From positions 1 to 61,190 of the forward strand of contig PPHI01000051.1 of assembly GCA_002901265.1 (NCBI GenBank): 61,190 nucleotides of DNA, read 5' to 3'. The DNA comes from Rhodopirellula baltica (GTDB taxonomy: Bacteria; Planctomycetota; Planctomycetia; Pirellulales; Pirellulaceae). The notes below the pieces were generated by a model. The model ran no database searches. It had not been told where the DNA came from and was given only the letters and a program-made list of their open reading frames with translations. Within the stretch, counting starts at the first letter, position 1. Each line of letters starts with the position of its first letter. Shown here one piece after another: positions 9,144 through 17,524 of the stretch. A program made the translations under genes and the position numbers.

Positions 9144-9419
9144 TCACCGGCTGTGCACCTGCGTGCGGTGTTCTTTCGCGGCAGCTTTCAGAGGTCCATT
9201 CGGCGACGGCGGTGAGAACAGCGAATTGACAAACCTAAGGGCCTGAACTCTGTCGAGCTGAATGCGCTCGTGCTCTTCAATGACCGCTTTGGCAGCTTGT
9301 TCTGCGTTGCCCAGCACGAAATCGGACACACTGCAGCCAAGATAGACTGCCGCATGCTCGATGAGCGCCTTCTGCTCTTTCGAAAGTTGAATCTCAATGC
9401 GAGCGGATTTGGCTCCCAT
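9144..9419 (-). CDS. DUF1778 (TacA-type) ribbon-helix-helix antitoxin, apparently orphan
   Basis: The 91-residue protein starts with MGAKSARIEIQLSKEQK, a ribbon, then helices IEHAAVYLG and SVSDFVLGNAEQAAKAVIEEH, then a C-terminal arm VQALRFVNSLFSPPSPNGPLKAAAKEH. This is the DUF1778 antitoxin layout (TacA, AtaR), in which the N-terminal RHH binds the operon promoter and the C-terminal arm wraps the GNAT acetyltransferase toxin. The toxin normally follows directly, but the 150 bp downstream contain no GNAT reading frame, so the pair is broken or the toxin was lost. I prefer the ATG at 9419; an open frame to 9446 would add nine residues that are not family-like. Confidence 0.75.
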   Translation of the reverse strand: MGAKSARIEIQLSKEQKALIEHAAVYLGCSVSDFVLGNAEQAAKAVIEEHERIQLDRVQALRFVNSLFSPPSPNGPLKAAAKEHRTQVHSR

Positions 9420-9608
9420 CGCCAGCTCCCAAAATTGAATTGTCATAGCGAATCACGTGTGCACCACAGTACCACTCAAAAAATGTCGTTGCCAGCGGGT
9501 CGGTGGGTGAACCGCACCGGCGATAGGATGCAAACACACTTTGGCTAAAATGTATGTCATGCCTTAAACCATACGATTGTTTTCAAGCTGTCTTTGGAAC
9601 CATTTCTC

Positions 9609-10832
9609 ATGCACTCGCCCGCGGTCACGGCCATTTATGCGCGGAAGTCTCGACGGAATGAAAGTGCGCTCGGTTCGTGCGAAGTGCAAGCAGCCATCTG
9701 CCGTGACACAGCGGAGGCGTTCAGCTGGGAGATCAAAGAAGTCTTTGCCGATGATGGTGGTTCGAGCGAAACGCTGGATCGTCCTGCGATGTCTCGACTG
9801 ATCGAACAGATCGAGTTGGGTGTGATTCGGCGACTGATTGTGGATCGTGCGGATCGATTGTCGCGAAAGCTCCACGTGACTGCGCAGCTGATGGAATTGT
9901 TTGATCGCTATGAAGTGGATTTGATCGTCGTCACCGATCCAAACTTTGGTTTGTCTGCGGCGAGTCGATTGTCCAGCAACATTGTGGCAGCGGCCAGCGA
10001 GTTTCAACTCGAGATGACTCGGGAACGCATGGCCGATTCGCGGGCGGTGCTGAAGTCGAAGGGCAAACGTGTGGCCGGACCAGTTCCGTTTGGATACCGA
10101 GCCGATCCAAAAACGAAGCAGTTGGTTCAGGATATCGAGGAGGCAGTGATTATTCGCGAGATCTTTCAATTGGCTGCTGACGGCGCGACGCCGAGTTCAA
10201 TTGCGGCACTTGCGAACTTAAAACGTTGGCCAGACGGAAAGGGGAAGACTGGGAGTTGGGCCAGTGGAAGGATTCGTGACTTGCTCAACAACCCAGTGTA
10301 CGCCGGGGAGATTCGTAGCGGAGACTCGACGCTGCCGGGTTCGCATCAAGCGATGGTTTCGAAAGACACGTTTGAGGCTGTGCAGCGACATCTGAAGAAG
10401 CGACGCACACAAACAAGTCCAATCCGCAATGCGTTGCCACCTGTGTATTTAACGGGTGTTGTGATTTGCGGATCGTGCAATCGTCCGATGTCGACCAGCA
10501 TTTCACAGCGTAAGCTCGACGCTACAGGGAAAGTGCTCTATCGCTACTACCGCTGCCGCAGTGAATCGGGCGGTCGGCCTCCGTGTCCTGGTGTGAGTGT
10601 CAAAGTGCACGACCTCGAACAAATGCTTGTCCAATCGTTGGCAGACGTTGACGGTTTGAATGGCCAGATGCCGCTTCGATTCCGCGAACACTTTTCGCGG
10701 CTGCCGGAGAAAGAACAGCTTGAGATGCTGCCCAAGGTCTTCGAACAAGTCGTCTACAAGCATGATGAATGTAGGATCCAGATGACGTTTCATCAGGATG
10801 CTTTTGACCTACCCGACAGCGACGTTGTTTGA
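9609..10832 (+). CDS. Large serine recombinase / site-specific integrase
   Basis: The 407-residue protein has the resolvase catalytic core with IYARKS (nucleophile S14), VDRADRLSRK with the conserved arginines, and EFQLEMTRERM leading into the long E helix. A recombinase domain follows (VPFGYRADPKT, FQLAADGATPSSIAALAN, SGRIRDLLNNPVYAGE), then a zinc ribbon beginning CGSC with partner cysteines in YYRCRS and PPCPG, and a short C-terminal helix. It is shorter than the largest phage integrases but complete. It probably drives integration and excision of the island next to it; the tRNA-Asn gene lies 500 bp downstream. An in-frame TTG at 9594 is possible, but the ATG at 9609 puts the catalytic strand right at the N-terminus as usual. 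Confidence 0.92.
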   Translation: MHSPAVTAIYARKSRRNESALGSCEVQAAICRDTAEAFSWEIKEVFADDGGSSETLDRPAMSRLIEQIELGVIRRLIVDRADRLSRKLHVTAQLMELFDRYEVDLIVVTDPNFGLSAASRLSSNIVAAASEFQLEMTRERMADSRAVLKSKGKRVAGPVPFGYRADPKTKQLVQDIEEAVIIREIFQLAADGATPSSIAALANLKRWPDGKGKTGSWASGRIRDLLNNPVYAGEIRSGDSTLPGSHQAMVSKDTFEAVQRHLKKRRTQTSPIRNALPPVYLTGVVICGSCNRPMSTSISQRKLDATGKVLYRYYRCRSESGGRPPCPGVSVKVHDLEQMLVQSLADVDGLNGQMPLRFREHFSRLPEKEQLEMLPKVFEQVVYKHDECRIQMTFHQDAFDLPDSDVV

Positions 10833-10882
10833 CGGCCGGAATGTGCCATTTTCGGCGTGAGATTTGGCCAACAGAGAGTTCG

Positions 10883-10942
10883 CGCGCGAGCCAAGGTTTA
10901 TCTCGCGCGAGCCAAGGTTTATCTCGCGCGAGCCAAGGTTTT
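10883..10942. repeat. 21-bp tandem repeat, three units
   Basis: The unit CGCGCGAGCCAAGGTTTATCT begins at 10883, 10904 and 10925 (21 bases; last unit incomplete). Just downstream GTTCGCGCGCGAAC is a perfect palindrome. The repeat sits between the recombinase stop and the tRNA flank, a place where recombinase attachment or accessory sites are often found. Function unknown. Confidence 0.85.
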
Positions 10943-11058
10943 TGGAGAGAGATCCCCGCTGAGGAGCGGTTCGCGCGCCGGAGCAAAAGTTCGCGCGCGA
11001 ACCTCTCTGCCAAATCAAGAGAGGTTTAAGGGCGAGTCGTCGACGGGTCCGTTCTGCA

Positions 11059-11332
11059 GCATCAAAGAGAGATCAGGCGTTAACCCTGGTGGCTCAGTAA
11101 AACAGAGAGAATGAGATATGACACCGGTATTTGCAGGGGTTCCGGCGTAATCTTGGGTTTCACGCTCGCCCAAGAGAAGTTCGATCGCGGACGCGCGAGA
11201 ACTTGAGAGCGAGAAAGAGTATCGCGTCGTCCCGCGAAAACTGGGGCCAAAACGAAGAACGCCCGCCGGCCATTTCTCGGCTCTGCGGGCGTTAACTATA
11301 CGGTCGAAGTTCCGTAGTTTTTCAAAAAGCTC
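11059..11332. repeat. tRNA-Asn flanking sequence, intact copy
   Basis: Partner of the copy at 7691-7963, at a constant offset of 3368-3369 bases. It lies directly downstream of the minus-strand tRNA-Asn gene and contains that gene's likely terminator hairpin. Confidence 0.75.
11250..11293 (-). terminator. Probable terminator of tRNA-Asn
   Basis: Nine-base perfect stem AACGCCCGC (11258-11266) / GCGGGCGTT (11285-11293) with an 18-base loop. Read on the minus strand, the stem is followed by TTCTTCGTTTT, as expected for factor-independent termination after the tRNA gene. The stem is kept unchanged in the second copy, while the loop has diverged. Confidence 0.55.
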
Positions 11333-11402
11333 CCCCGGCAGGACTCGAACCTGCGACAAGGCGGTTAACAGCCGCCTGCTCTACCAACTGAGCTACAGGG
11401 GA
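11330..11402 (-). tRNA. tRNA-Asn (anticodon GTT)
   Basis: Read on the minus strand it folds into a full cloverleaf of 73 bases: acceptor TCCCCTG/CGGGGGA, D arm TAGCTCAGTTGGTAGAGCA, anticodon stem GGCGG/CCGCC with loop CTGTTAA giving anticodon GTT, and T arm GCAGGTTCGAGTCCTGC. No CCA is encoded and the discriminator base is G. It is the probable integration target of the neighbouring island. Confidence 0.97.
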
Positions 11403-11685
11403 TTGCTTCGTTGAAAGTGTTGAACCGGAATTCGTTCTCTCAACGGGTCGCGGAGTTTATCTTGTCGGCTTTCCTACTGCAACACCTGTTGTCTAGTGTC
11501 GGATTTTTATCTTTTGGTTCGCCTGAAATCACGCGAATCTGTGGATTGGATCGATTGTGGACGGGGCAGTCGTGCTGCGGTGGTTGCGCGGTGGGCTCTT
11601 GTGGGTGGGATCGGAGAGCTTGAGCCGGGTGAGTCGGATTGTAGGGGCGGGGCTTGTCGCCTTTTTTAGCAGGTGGAAAGGCCGC

Positions 11686-11781
11686 GGCCGGATGTTTGAC
11701 AACATCCATTACGGGGTTTGGAGGTGTTGTGGAGCTTGCGTTGTGGGTGGCCGGATGTTTGACAACATCCACTACGGGGTT
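11686..11781. repeat. Pair of 33-bp repeats with inner palindrome
   Basis: GGCCGGATGTTTGACAACAT begins at 11686 and again at 11749, each followed by CCA(T/C)TACGGGGTT. The inner GATGTT-TGAC-AACATC is a perfect inverted repeat. The second copy ends just before the 3' end of the isomerase gene, so the pair could form its terminator region or be a mobile palindromic element. The stretch 11403-11685 shows no other feature. Confidence 0.7.
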
Positions 11782-11784
11782 GGG

Positions 11785-12552
11785 TTAGCCGGTGACTAGG
11801 GTCTTGGCTTGCTTGAGGCCGGTTTCGGCGTCGTCTAGCGGCCAGTACTCCAGGCCGACGTAGCCTTCGTAGTCAGTCTCGCGGATCGCTTTGAAGATCT
11901 CCGCATAGTTGAGCTCGCCTCGCGTCAGTTCGTTGCGGCCGGGATTGCCGGCGGCATGCAAGTGACCGATGCGACCGATGTTTTCCAACACGTTGCGAGT
12001 CACGTTGCCTTCGCTGATCTGCTGGTGATAAATGTCAAAGACAACCTTCACGTTGGGGCTGTTCACGTGGTCGACAATCGCGAACGCTTGCTCGCTGCGG
12101 ACCAGGTAATAGCCGACGTGATCGATCAAGTCGTTGAGCGGTTCGAAGACCAACACGATCCCGGATTCTTCCAACATCGGCGCCGCTTCACGAAGGCCTT
12201 CGACCAAGCAGTCATGTTGGGCTTCATGCGATTCATCTTCGCGGAAGTCGCCGACTTGTGAAATCAACGTGGGGCAGCCGAGACGTTTCGCAGCTTCGAT
12301 CGATTCGGCAAGCCCGTCAAGGTATTCGCGACGTGTCGCCGGATTGACGAGCGAAACGAATTTGGTGCAGCACGACGCGATCTGCATGTCGTGTTTGGCT
12401 TTGGCGTCTTCGATTTCCGCGAGGTCTTTGTCCCACCAGCCCCAGAATTCGAAGGCGTCGATACCGCAGGATTTGACGCGTGCGATCGCGTCGGTTTTGG
12501 AAAGACTTTCGAAGACGGCGTCAATACAAACGGAAGGTTTTAGGCCAGGCAT
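11785..12552 (-). CDS. hyi: Hydroxypyruvate isomerase family TIM-barrel protein
   Basis: The 255-residue protein is a xylose-isomerase-like TIM barrel with the features of the hydroxypyruvate isomerase group (COG3622): GIDAFEFWGWWDKD, the metal ligand motif VFEPLND, DIYHQQISEGN, HLHAAGNPGRNE, GELNY and EYWPLDD. The group interconverts hydroxypyruvate and tartronate semialdehyde in glyoxylate metabolism, in the cytoplasm. Some planctomycete members act on other keto sugars, so the substrate is less certain than the family. Start at ATG 12552 keeps the expected LKPSVCIDAVF first strand. It appears to stand alone, with repeats on both sides. Confidence 0.82.
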   Translation of the reverse strand: MPGLKPSVCIDAVFESLSKTDAIARVKSCGIDAFEFWGWWDKDLAEIEDAKAKHDMQIASCCTKFVSLVNPATRREYLDGLAESIEAAKRLGCPTLISQVGDFREDESHEAQHDCLVEGLREAAPMLEESGIVLVFEPLNDLIDHVGYYLVRSEQAFAIVDHVNSPNVKVVFDIYHQQISEGNVTRNVLENIGRIGHLHAAGNPGRNELTRGELNYAEIFKAIRETDYEGYVGLEYWPLDDAETGLKQAKTLVTG

Positions 12553-12669
12553 GCGTTTGGTTTTGTCGGGTTGAGAGTCGGGGTTTCGATGTGGCGGTCG
12601 GAAGGCAGGTGACCGCGGGTTGGTGGGGATGACGAGGAGAGTTGGCGGGAATGAGAAGAGAGAACACGT

Positions 12670-12832
12670 AACCGCTGGCTATCGCCGGGCGGCTGATGTT
12701 GTTGAGTGTGGTGGGGAACCGTGGCTAGCGCCATGCGGCTAACGGGAGGACGAAGTGATTGCACGTAACCGCTGGCTGGCGCCGGGCGGCTGATGGGAGG
12801 GCAAAGTGATTGCGTTTAACCGCTGGCTGATG
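12670..12832. repeat. Cluster of REP-like palindromic repeats
   Basis: Copies of AACCGCTGGCTAGCGCCGGG followed by CGGCTGATGG, in variant forms, lie at 12670-12698, 12717-12746, 12767-12797 and, truncated, 12818-12832. The core pairs CCGCTGGC with GCC.GGCGG. The same element occurs at 15654-15790 and 60975-61112. Confidence 0.85.
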
Positions 12833-12851
12833 TTATTGGTGGTCGTTTTGT

Positions 12852-14045
12852 CTAGAGGACAGAGGCGACGGATTCGCAGAAGTACTGCATCTTGGTTTCT
12901 GACATGCCGGCGACGTTGATACGGCCGCTGCCGACGATGTAGATGCCGTACTTGGCTTTCAGCTCGTCGACTTGCATCGGTGTCAAACCGCTGTACGAGA
13001 ACATGCCTTTCTGGCGAAGCAGGAACTCGAAGTCGTGGCCCTTGCCGGTCGTCTTCATTGTCTCGACAAATTGCTCGCGAAGTCGCGTGATCCGAACCCG
13101 CATTGCTTCGAGCTCTTCTTTCCACTGCGCCGTCAACGCTTCGTCACTCAGGATCGTTGCGACGATCGAACCGCCGTGGCGTGGCGGGTTGCTGTAGTTG
13201 GTCCGCACGGCACGCTTCAGTTGGCTGCGAGCGGCGGTGGCATCGGCGGCGCTGGCGGCGACCAACGAGATCGCGCCGACTCGTTCGCTGTACAAACCAA
13301 AGTTCTTGGAGAACGAGGTGCACACGAGGGCTTCGTCGGTGTGCGCGAGCACGGTGCGGAGTCCTGTCGCGTCGGCTTCGATGCCGTCACCGAAACCTTG
13401 GTAAGCGAAGTCGATCAGCGGAAGCAGTTGTTTTTCCTGAACCACCGCGGCGATCTGTTTCCAGTCTTCTGGCGTGGGGTCGATGCCAGTTGGGTTATGG
13501 CAGCAACCGTGGAGCAACACCACATCACCTGGAGATGCCGATTCTCGCAAGGTTTGCAGCATCCCGTCGAGATCGAGTGACGTGCGGTCGTCGGCGAGGT
13601 AGCGATAGGTGTCCGAAGGCACGCCCGCGGCGGTAAAAATCGCGGGGTGGTTGGCCCAAGTCGGGTTGGGCATCCAGATTTTGACTTGGGGAAGCTGAGT
13701 CCGCATGAAGTCGGCGGCGACGCGAAGTCCACCGGTTCCGCCGGGCGTCTGCACCACGGCGACGCGGTCTTGAGGCACGGTGTCACCGAACACCAGGTTG
13801 CGAACATCGGCGGCGTAGTCTGGCGATCCGTCGATCGGCAGGTACCCCTTGGTCGCCTCGGTCTCCAAAATCTTTTTCTCAGCCGCTTTGACCGACTGCA
13901 GAATCGGCGTTTTGCCCGATTCGTCTTTGTAGACGCCGACAGACAGGTTCAGTTTGTCGGGATTCGAATCGGCATTGAACGCTTCCGTCAGCCCCAGGAT
14001 GGCGTCTGGCGGGGCGGTTTCGATGTTGGAGAATCGGTGACTCAT
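12852..14045 (-). CDS. Aspartate/aromatic aminotransferase, class I
   Basis: The 397-residue protein matches the AspC/TyrB family in length and wording: LSVGVYKDESGKTPILQSV, QTPGGTGGLR, PNPTWANH, GCCHNPTGIDP, D212 in IDFAYQGFGD and the PLP lysine K247 in TSFSKNFGLYSERVG. It transfers amino groups between aspartate or aromatic amino acids and 2-oxoglutarate in the cytoplasm. ATG at 14045 gives MSHRFSNIE, the normal family start; a frame extending to 14093 adds 16 unlikely residues. There is no clear Shine-Dalgarno site. Aspartate versus aromatic preference cannot be decided here. Confidence 0.92.
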   Translation of the reverse strand: MSHRFSNIETAPPDAILGLTEAFNADSNPDKLNLSVGVYKDESGKTPILQSVKAAEKKILETEATKGYLPIDGSPDYAADVRNLVFGDTVPQDRVAVVQTPGGTGGLRVAADFMRTQLPQVKIWMPNPTWANHPAIFTAAGVPSDTYRYLADDRTSLDLDGMLQTLRESASPGDVVLLHGCCHNPTGIDPTPEDWKQIAAVVQEKQLLPLIDFAYQGFGDGIEADATGLRTVLAHTDEALVCTSFSKNFGLYSERVGAISLVAASAADATAARSQLKRAVRTNYSNPPRHGGSIVATILSDEALTAQWKEELEAMRVRITRLREQFVETMKTTGKGHDFEFLLRQKGMFSYSGLTPMQVDELKAKYGIYIVGSGRINVAGMSETKMQYFCESVASVL

Positions 14046-14522
14046 GAGAGGTTCGAAAGGGAATCGAGAATGGGGAAAGCAACGGTACGGCACAGACCGG
14101 CCGCGGGAAAAACCGGTTCGCTCTCAGCCCGTGATCGTAGTGAAAGAATCCCGATCCGGCTATCCTGCCCCTTCGGCGAAGGCATGGCCGCTTGGGGGGA
14201 GTGGCGATGAGTCCGTCGAGTTGAGGGACGCTGGCGGGAGCCAATTTGAAATTTGCAATGTTCAGTTTGCAATTTGCAATCAATTGCGGTGCTGAGTTTT
14301 TTCGATCAGCCGCATCCGCGATAGCGAGCGGTTGCTTACGGCCTGTGGTGAGGTTGGTTTGGGAAGCCGTCGGGAATGCTGCTTGGCCCCCTCACCCCCT
14401 CTCCCCCAAACAAGTTTGGGCGGCGAGGGGAGCCAGTTTGGAATGGTTTGGAGTGGTGCGGGCTTGGTAGTGGACGAAGCGATGAGTCCCTTGGGTTGGG
14501 AAATAATGCGGATGGCCTGCGT
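14046..14522. other. Intergenic region with low-complexity repeats
   Basis: No gene seen. It holds an A/T-rich run built on ATTTGCAATGTTCAGTTTGC (about 14238-14283) and a large imperfect hairpin, CCCCTCACCCCCTCTCCCCC then AAACAAGTTTGGG, closing with CGGCGAGGGGAG (14388-14431). Both resemble dispersed intergenic repeats of planctomycete genomes. Confidence 0.5.
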
Positions 14523-15221
14523 TTAGGGAGCTGCGAGGCAGTCGGGGGTGTCGTTGCGGGCGTTGTTGACGATGGTGGAGACGGGGCGGGCGGTGAGCGT
14601 TTGGTCTTCAGCTGCTGTTAAAAAACGCTTGATCTGCTCGAGATCTTCCATCGCAGGGTCAAGCCACTCGCTGAAGTCCGCCGGGTCGATGAAGACGGGC
14701 ATGCGGTCGTGAATCGGATTGAGCGCCGCGTTGGCAGCGGTGGTCAGAATCGTGACGGTCCGCAGCGGTTGGCCGGGTTCGCCGAGGTTCTTGTTCTCTT
14801 CCCAAAGTCCCGCCATTGCGAGAACTGCTCCCGAAGTGCTTTCGATCACGTGTGGCTGTTTGCCGTCGGGCGTTTTCTGCCATTCGTAGTAGCCGTCGGC
14901 GGGCACCAGACAGCGACGGCGCTGCAGCGGCGTTTTGAACGATTTTTTCTCGTGGGCCGTTTCGCTGCGGGCGTTGATCATGCGAGCCCCGATCGCGATG
15001 TCTTTCGACCAGAACGGGACCAATCCCCAGCGAAAGGTCGACCATTGGCGTTTCGTTTCGCCGGCATGAATGCAAGATATTTGCTGCGTCGGGGCGATGT
15101 TGTAGCGTGGGACGATCGCGAGCTGTTTGGCGCGTTCGGCAATTTCGTCTTCATTCCACAGCGGCAGGAATTCTTGAGTCCATGCGGCCGCGGGGGTTTT
15201 CAAGTTAAATCGTCCACACAC
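14523..15221 (-). CDS. SRAP domain protein (YedK/HMCES), abasic-site sensor
   Basis: The 232-residue protein begins MCGRF, so Cys2 becomes the N-terminal nucleophile after Met removal and can form a thiazolidine crosslink with abasic sites in single-stranded DNA. The other family marks are present: YNIAPTQ, RWGLVPFW, NARSETAHEKKSF, RCLVPADGYYEW, and HDRMPVF with the catalytic histidine. Length is normal. It protects DNA during replication or repair in the cytoplasm. It appears to be a single gene, on the same strand as the aminotransferase but separated from it by 477 bp. Confidence 0.93.
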   Translation of the reverse strand: MCGRFNLKTPAAAWTQEFLPLWNEDEIAERAKQLAIVPRYNIAPTQQISCIHAGETKRQWSTFRWGLVPFWSKDIAIGARMINARSETAHEKKSFKTPLQRRRCLVPADGYYEWQKTPDGKQPHVIESTSGAVLAMAGLWEENKNLGEPGQPLRTVTILTTAANAALNPIHDRMPVFIDPADFSEWLDPAMEDLEQIKRFLTAAEDQTLTARPVSTIVNNARNDTPDCLAAP

Positions 15222-15802
15222 CAGCGTTGCTCAGCGAATAAGTAGGAAAGCGGATGAAAGGTTATCGATTTTATGTCGGCAATTTCGACCGACAAAACGT
15301 GATCCGGTGCAAGATTATCGGGTGTTGCAAATTGCTTCACGCAAAGTTGCACAACGCTGTGGTCGTTTGAAACACCAACACGAGAGCGTGATTCCTGCCC
15401 AAGAACGCTGGTCGGAGCGAGGGCGGCCGGACTGGACGCGAAAGAACGCGTGAGAAGTTGAAAAAGTGGCAACCGGCGCCGCCTCCAGCGCCGATTGCCG
15501 GTCGTCGTTCATCCCCTGGGGAAGGGCTGTTCGAGACTGGAGGGTTCCCAATTGCAATTGGGATGCCAATAGCGGTCGGATTGCCCCATCGCGAAAATCG
15601 GTGGGTGGGTACTACAATTTGGTTGGTGTTGGGAGCAGGGAGCGAAGACACGGAACCGCTGGCTAGCGCCGGGCGGTTGATGGAAGTGAGAGTGAAAAGA
15701 CACACAACCGCTGGCTAGCGCCGGGCGGCTGATGGGAAGCGGAAGAAGAGATGACACGAAACTGCTGGCTTGCGTCATGCGGGTGATGGGAAGAAGAGAC
15801 CT
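15222..15802. other. Intergenic region with palindromes and repeats
   Basis: No gene seen over 580 bp. CCCAATTGCAATTGGG at 15547-15562 is a perfect 16-base palindrome. Further right, three REP-like copies lead up to the trkH start. Promoters for the divergent SRAP and trkH genes must lie here, but I cannot single them out. Confidence 0.45.
15654..15790. repeat. Three REP-like palindromes at about 52-bp spacing
   Basis: Copies at 15654-15683, 15706-15736 and 15759-15790. The first two are nearly identical to AACCGCTGGCTAGCGCCGGG + CGGCTGATGG; the third is diverged. The third ends about 12 bases before the likely TTG start of trkH. Confidence 0.85.
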
Positions 15803-17392
15803 TTGAATTTTCGACTGCTTAGCCGAGTTCTCGGTGCGATCTGTCTGTTGATCGGCGGGTCGATGGCGTTCAGCTTGCCATTTGCCTTTCCGGTGCTGGC
15901 GAATCGGACCCATTTGCCGCAGGCCGAGTCGGTTGAACATGCTGGCATCCGTGGCTTGGTGCTCAGCATGGCGATCAGCATGCTTGTGGGCGCGGCTCTG
16001 ATGATTGCCGGACGCACTCGCAAAAGCAAACCGCTGTTCCGCAAAGAGGCGATGGCGGTGGTCGGTTTAAGCTGGTTATTGGCAACGATCTTGGGGGCGC
16101 TGCCGTTTTACTTAAGCGGCACGCAGATTTGGAAAGGCCGCCCGATCACGTTTATCGAGGCGATGTTCGAAGCCCAAGCCGGCTTTAGCACCACCGGGGC
16201 GACGATCCTGACTGATCTGGAAACGCCTGACGTCGTGCCGCACTGCATCTTGTTTTGGCGAAGCTGGACGCACTTCTTGGGCGGACTAGGCATTGTGGTG
16301 TTGTTCGTCGCGATCCTAGGCCAAGGCTCGGCGGGCAAAGCGATGGTGCGAGCGGAGATGCCGGGGCCGAGTAAAGAAGGCAGTATGCCGCGGATGCAAC
16401 ACACGTCACTTGTGTTCGCGGGAATCTATGTCGGCCTGAACGTGATCCTGACCATCGTCTATATGGTCGAAGGCATGACGTTATTCGATGCGCTCTGCCA
16501 TGCCTTTGGGACCATGGCGACCGGCGGGTTTAGTACCTACAACCGATCACTCGGCGGCTTTGACAGTCCGTTGATCGAGTACACCACGATCGTGTTTATG
16601 ATCTTGGCCGGCACGAACTTTACGTTGTTGTACCTGACGTTGGTTGGCGGCCCCAGACGGATGTTTGGCGATGTCGAATTCCAAACCTATGTGGGCATCA
16701 TTGTTGGCGCGACGGCGGGGATCCTATTCTTTGGGCTTCGCGCCGAAGACCTCGGATTCGAGACGTTTTGGCAAGGCTTGCGGAACGGTCTGTTCCAAGT
16801 CGTTTCGGTGATGACGACGACGGGGTACGGCACCGCGGATTTTGACCGCTGGAATAACTTTGCGCGTGGGTCATTGCTGGTGCTGATGTTTATCGGCGGC
16901 TGTGCGGGCAGCACCGGCGGCGGCATGAAAGTGATCCGCCACGTGCTGTTTTTCAAGATTCTGCGTCGTGAGATCGAGTTGTCGTATCACCCGCGAGTTG
17001 TGCGGCTGATCCGGATTGGCAATGCGACGGCGGACGACCCGGCGATGTTGCGTGGGATCATGGTTTATTTCTGTTTGATCCTGGGGATCTTCATTGCGTC
17101 TTGGATGTTGTTGGTGACGTTCGAGCCGAGTTCGACCTGGGGCTACGACGCGACCGACCCGACCAGCGTTGAGGACAGCAAGCTGGACGAGAAGTTGCTG
17201 GACTGTGCGAGTGCCGTTGCCGCGACGCTGAACAACATTGGTCCGGGGCTTGGGGTTGTCGGTGCGACTCAGAATTACGCCGGATTCAGCCAGGGTGCAA
17301 AGTTCCTGTTCTGCTGGTTGATGATGCTTGGACGCGTCGAAGTGTTCAGCGTCCTGGTGCTGGTGTTCCCGTCGTTTTGGCGGCGGACGTAG
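15803..17392 (+). CDS. trkH: TrkH/KtrB-type potassium uptake membrane subunit
   Basis: The roughly 529-residue integral membrane protein has four selectivity-filter loops typical of the SKT family: [31 protein letters not shown] and a last loop near LNNIGPGLG, plus the [12 protein letters not shown] turn and the [10 protein letters not shown] segment. It conducts K+ across the inner membrane, normally with a cytoplasmic TrkA/KtrA regulator that is not encoded in this window. The reading frame reaches back into a REP-like repeat and has no good ATG; I propose TTG at 15803, preceded by GAAGAAGAG, with TTG at 15770 as alternative. An ATG-only start would cut into the first helix. Confidence 0.88.
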   Translation: MNFRLLSRVLGAICLLIGGSMAFSLPFAFPVLANRTHLPQAESVEHAGIRGLVLSMAISMLVGAALMIAGRTRKSKPLFRKEAMAVVGLSWLLATILGALPFYLSGTQIWKGRPITFIEAMFEAQAGFSTTGATILTDLETPDVVPHCILFWRSWTHFLGGLGIVVLFVAILGQGSAGKAMVRAEMPGPSKEGSMPRMQHTSLVFAGIYVGLNVILTIVYMVEGMTLFDALCHAFGTMATGGFSTYNRSLGGFDSPLIEYTTIVFMILAGTNFTLLYLTLVGGPRRMFGDVEFQTYVGIIVGATAGILFFGLRAEDLGFETFWQGLRNGLFQVVSVMTTTGYGTADFDRWNNFARGSLLVLMFIGGCAGSTGGGMKVIRHVLFFKILRREIELSYHPRVVRLIRIGNATADDPAMLRGIMVYFCLILGIFIASWMLLVTFEPSSTWGYDATDPTSVEDSKLDEKLLDCASAVAATLNNIGPGLGVVGATQNYAGFSQGAKFLFCWLMMLGRVEVFSVLVLVFPSFWRRT

Positions 17393-17524
17393 CTGCAAAT
17401 TCCAGGCATTGCGTTGCCGTCCATCGCCGCGATTTTAGGGCGCGATGGCGGATGATTCGCCGGAGGCTTTGCGATATGATGTAGGGGCGTGTCGTCCACC
17501 ATCTTTCGCGGGTCTTTTCGAGCG

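Noticed and set aside
10883..10942. CRISPR-like array
   Set aside because: The 21-bp units are head to tail with no spacers, and no cas gene is present anywhere in the window.
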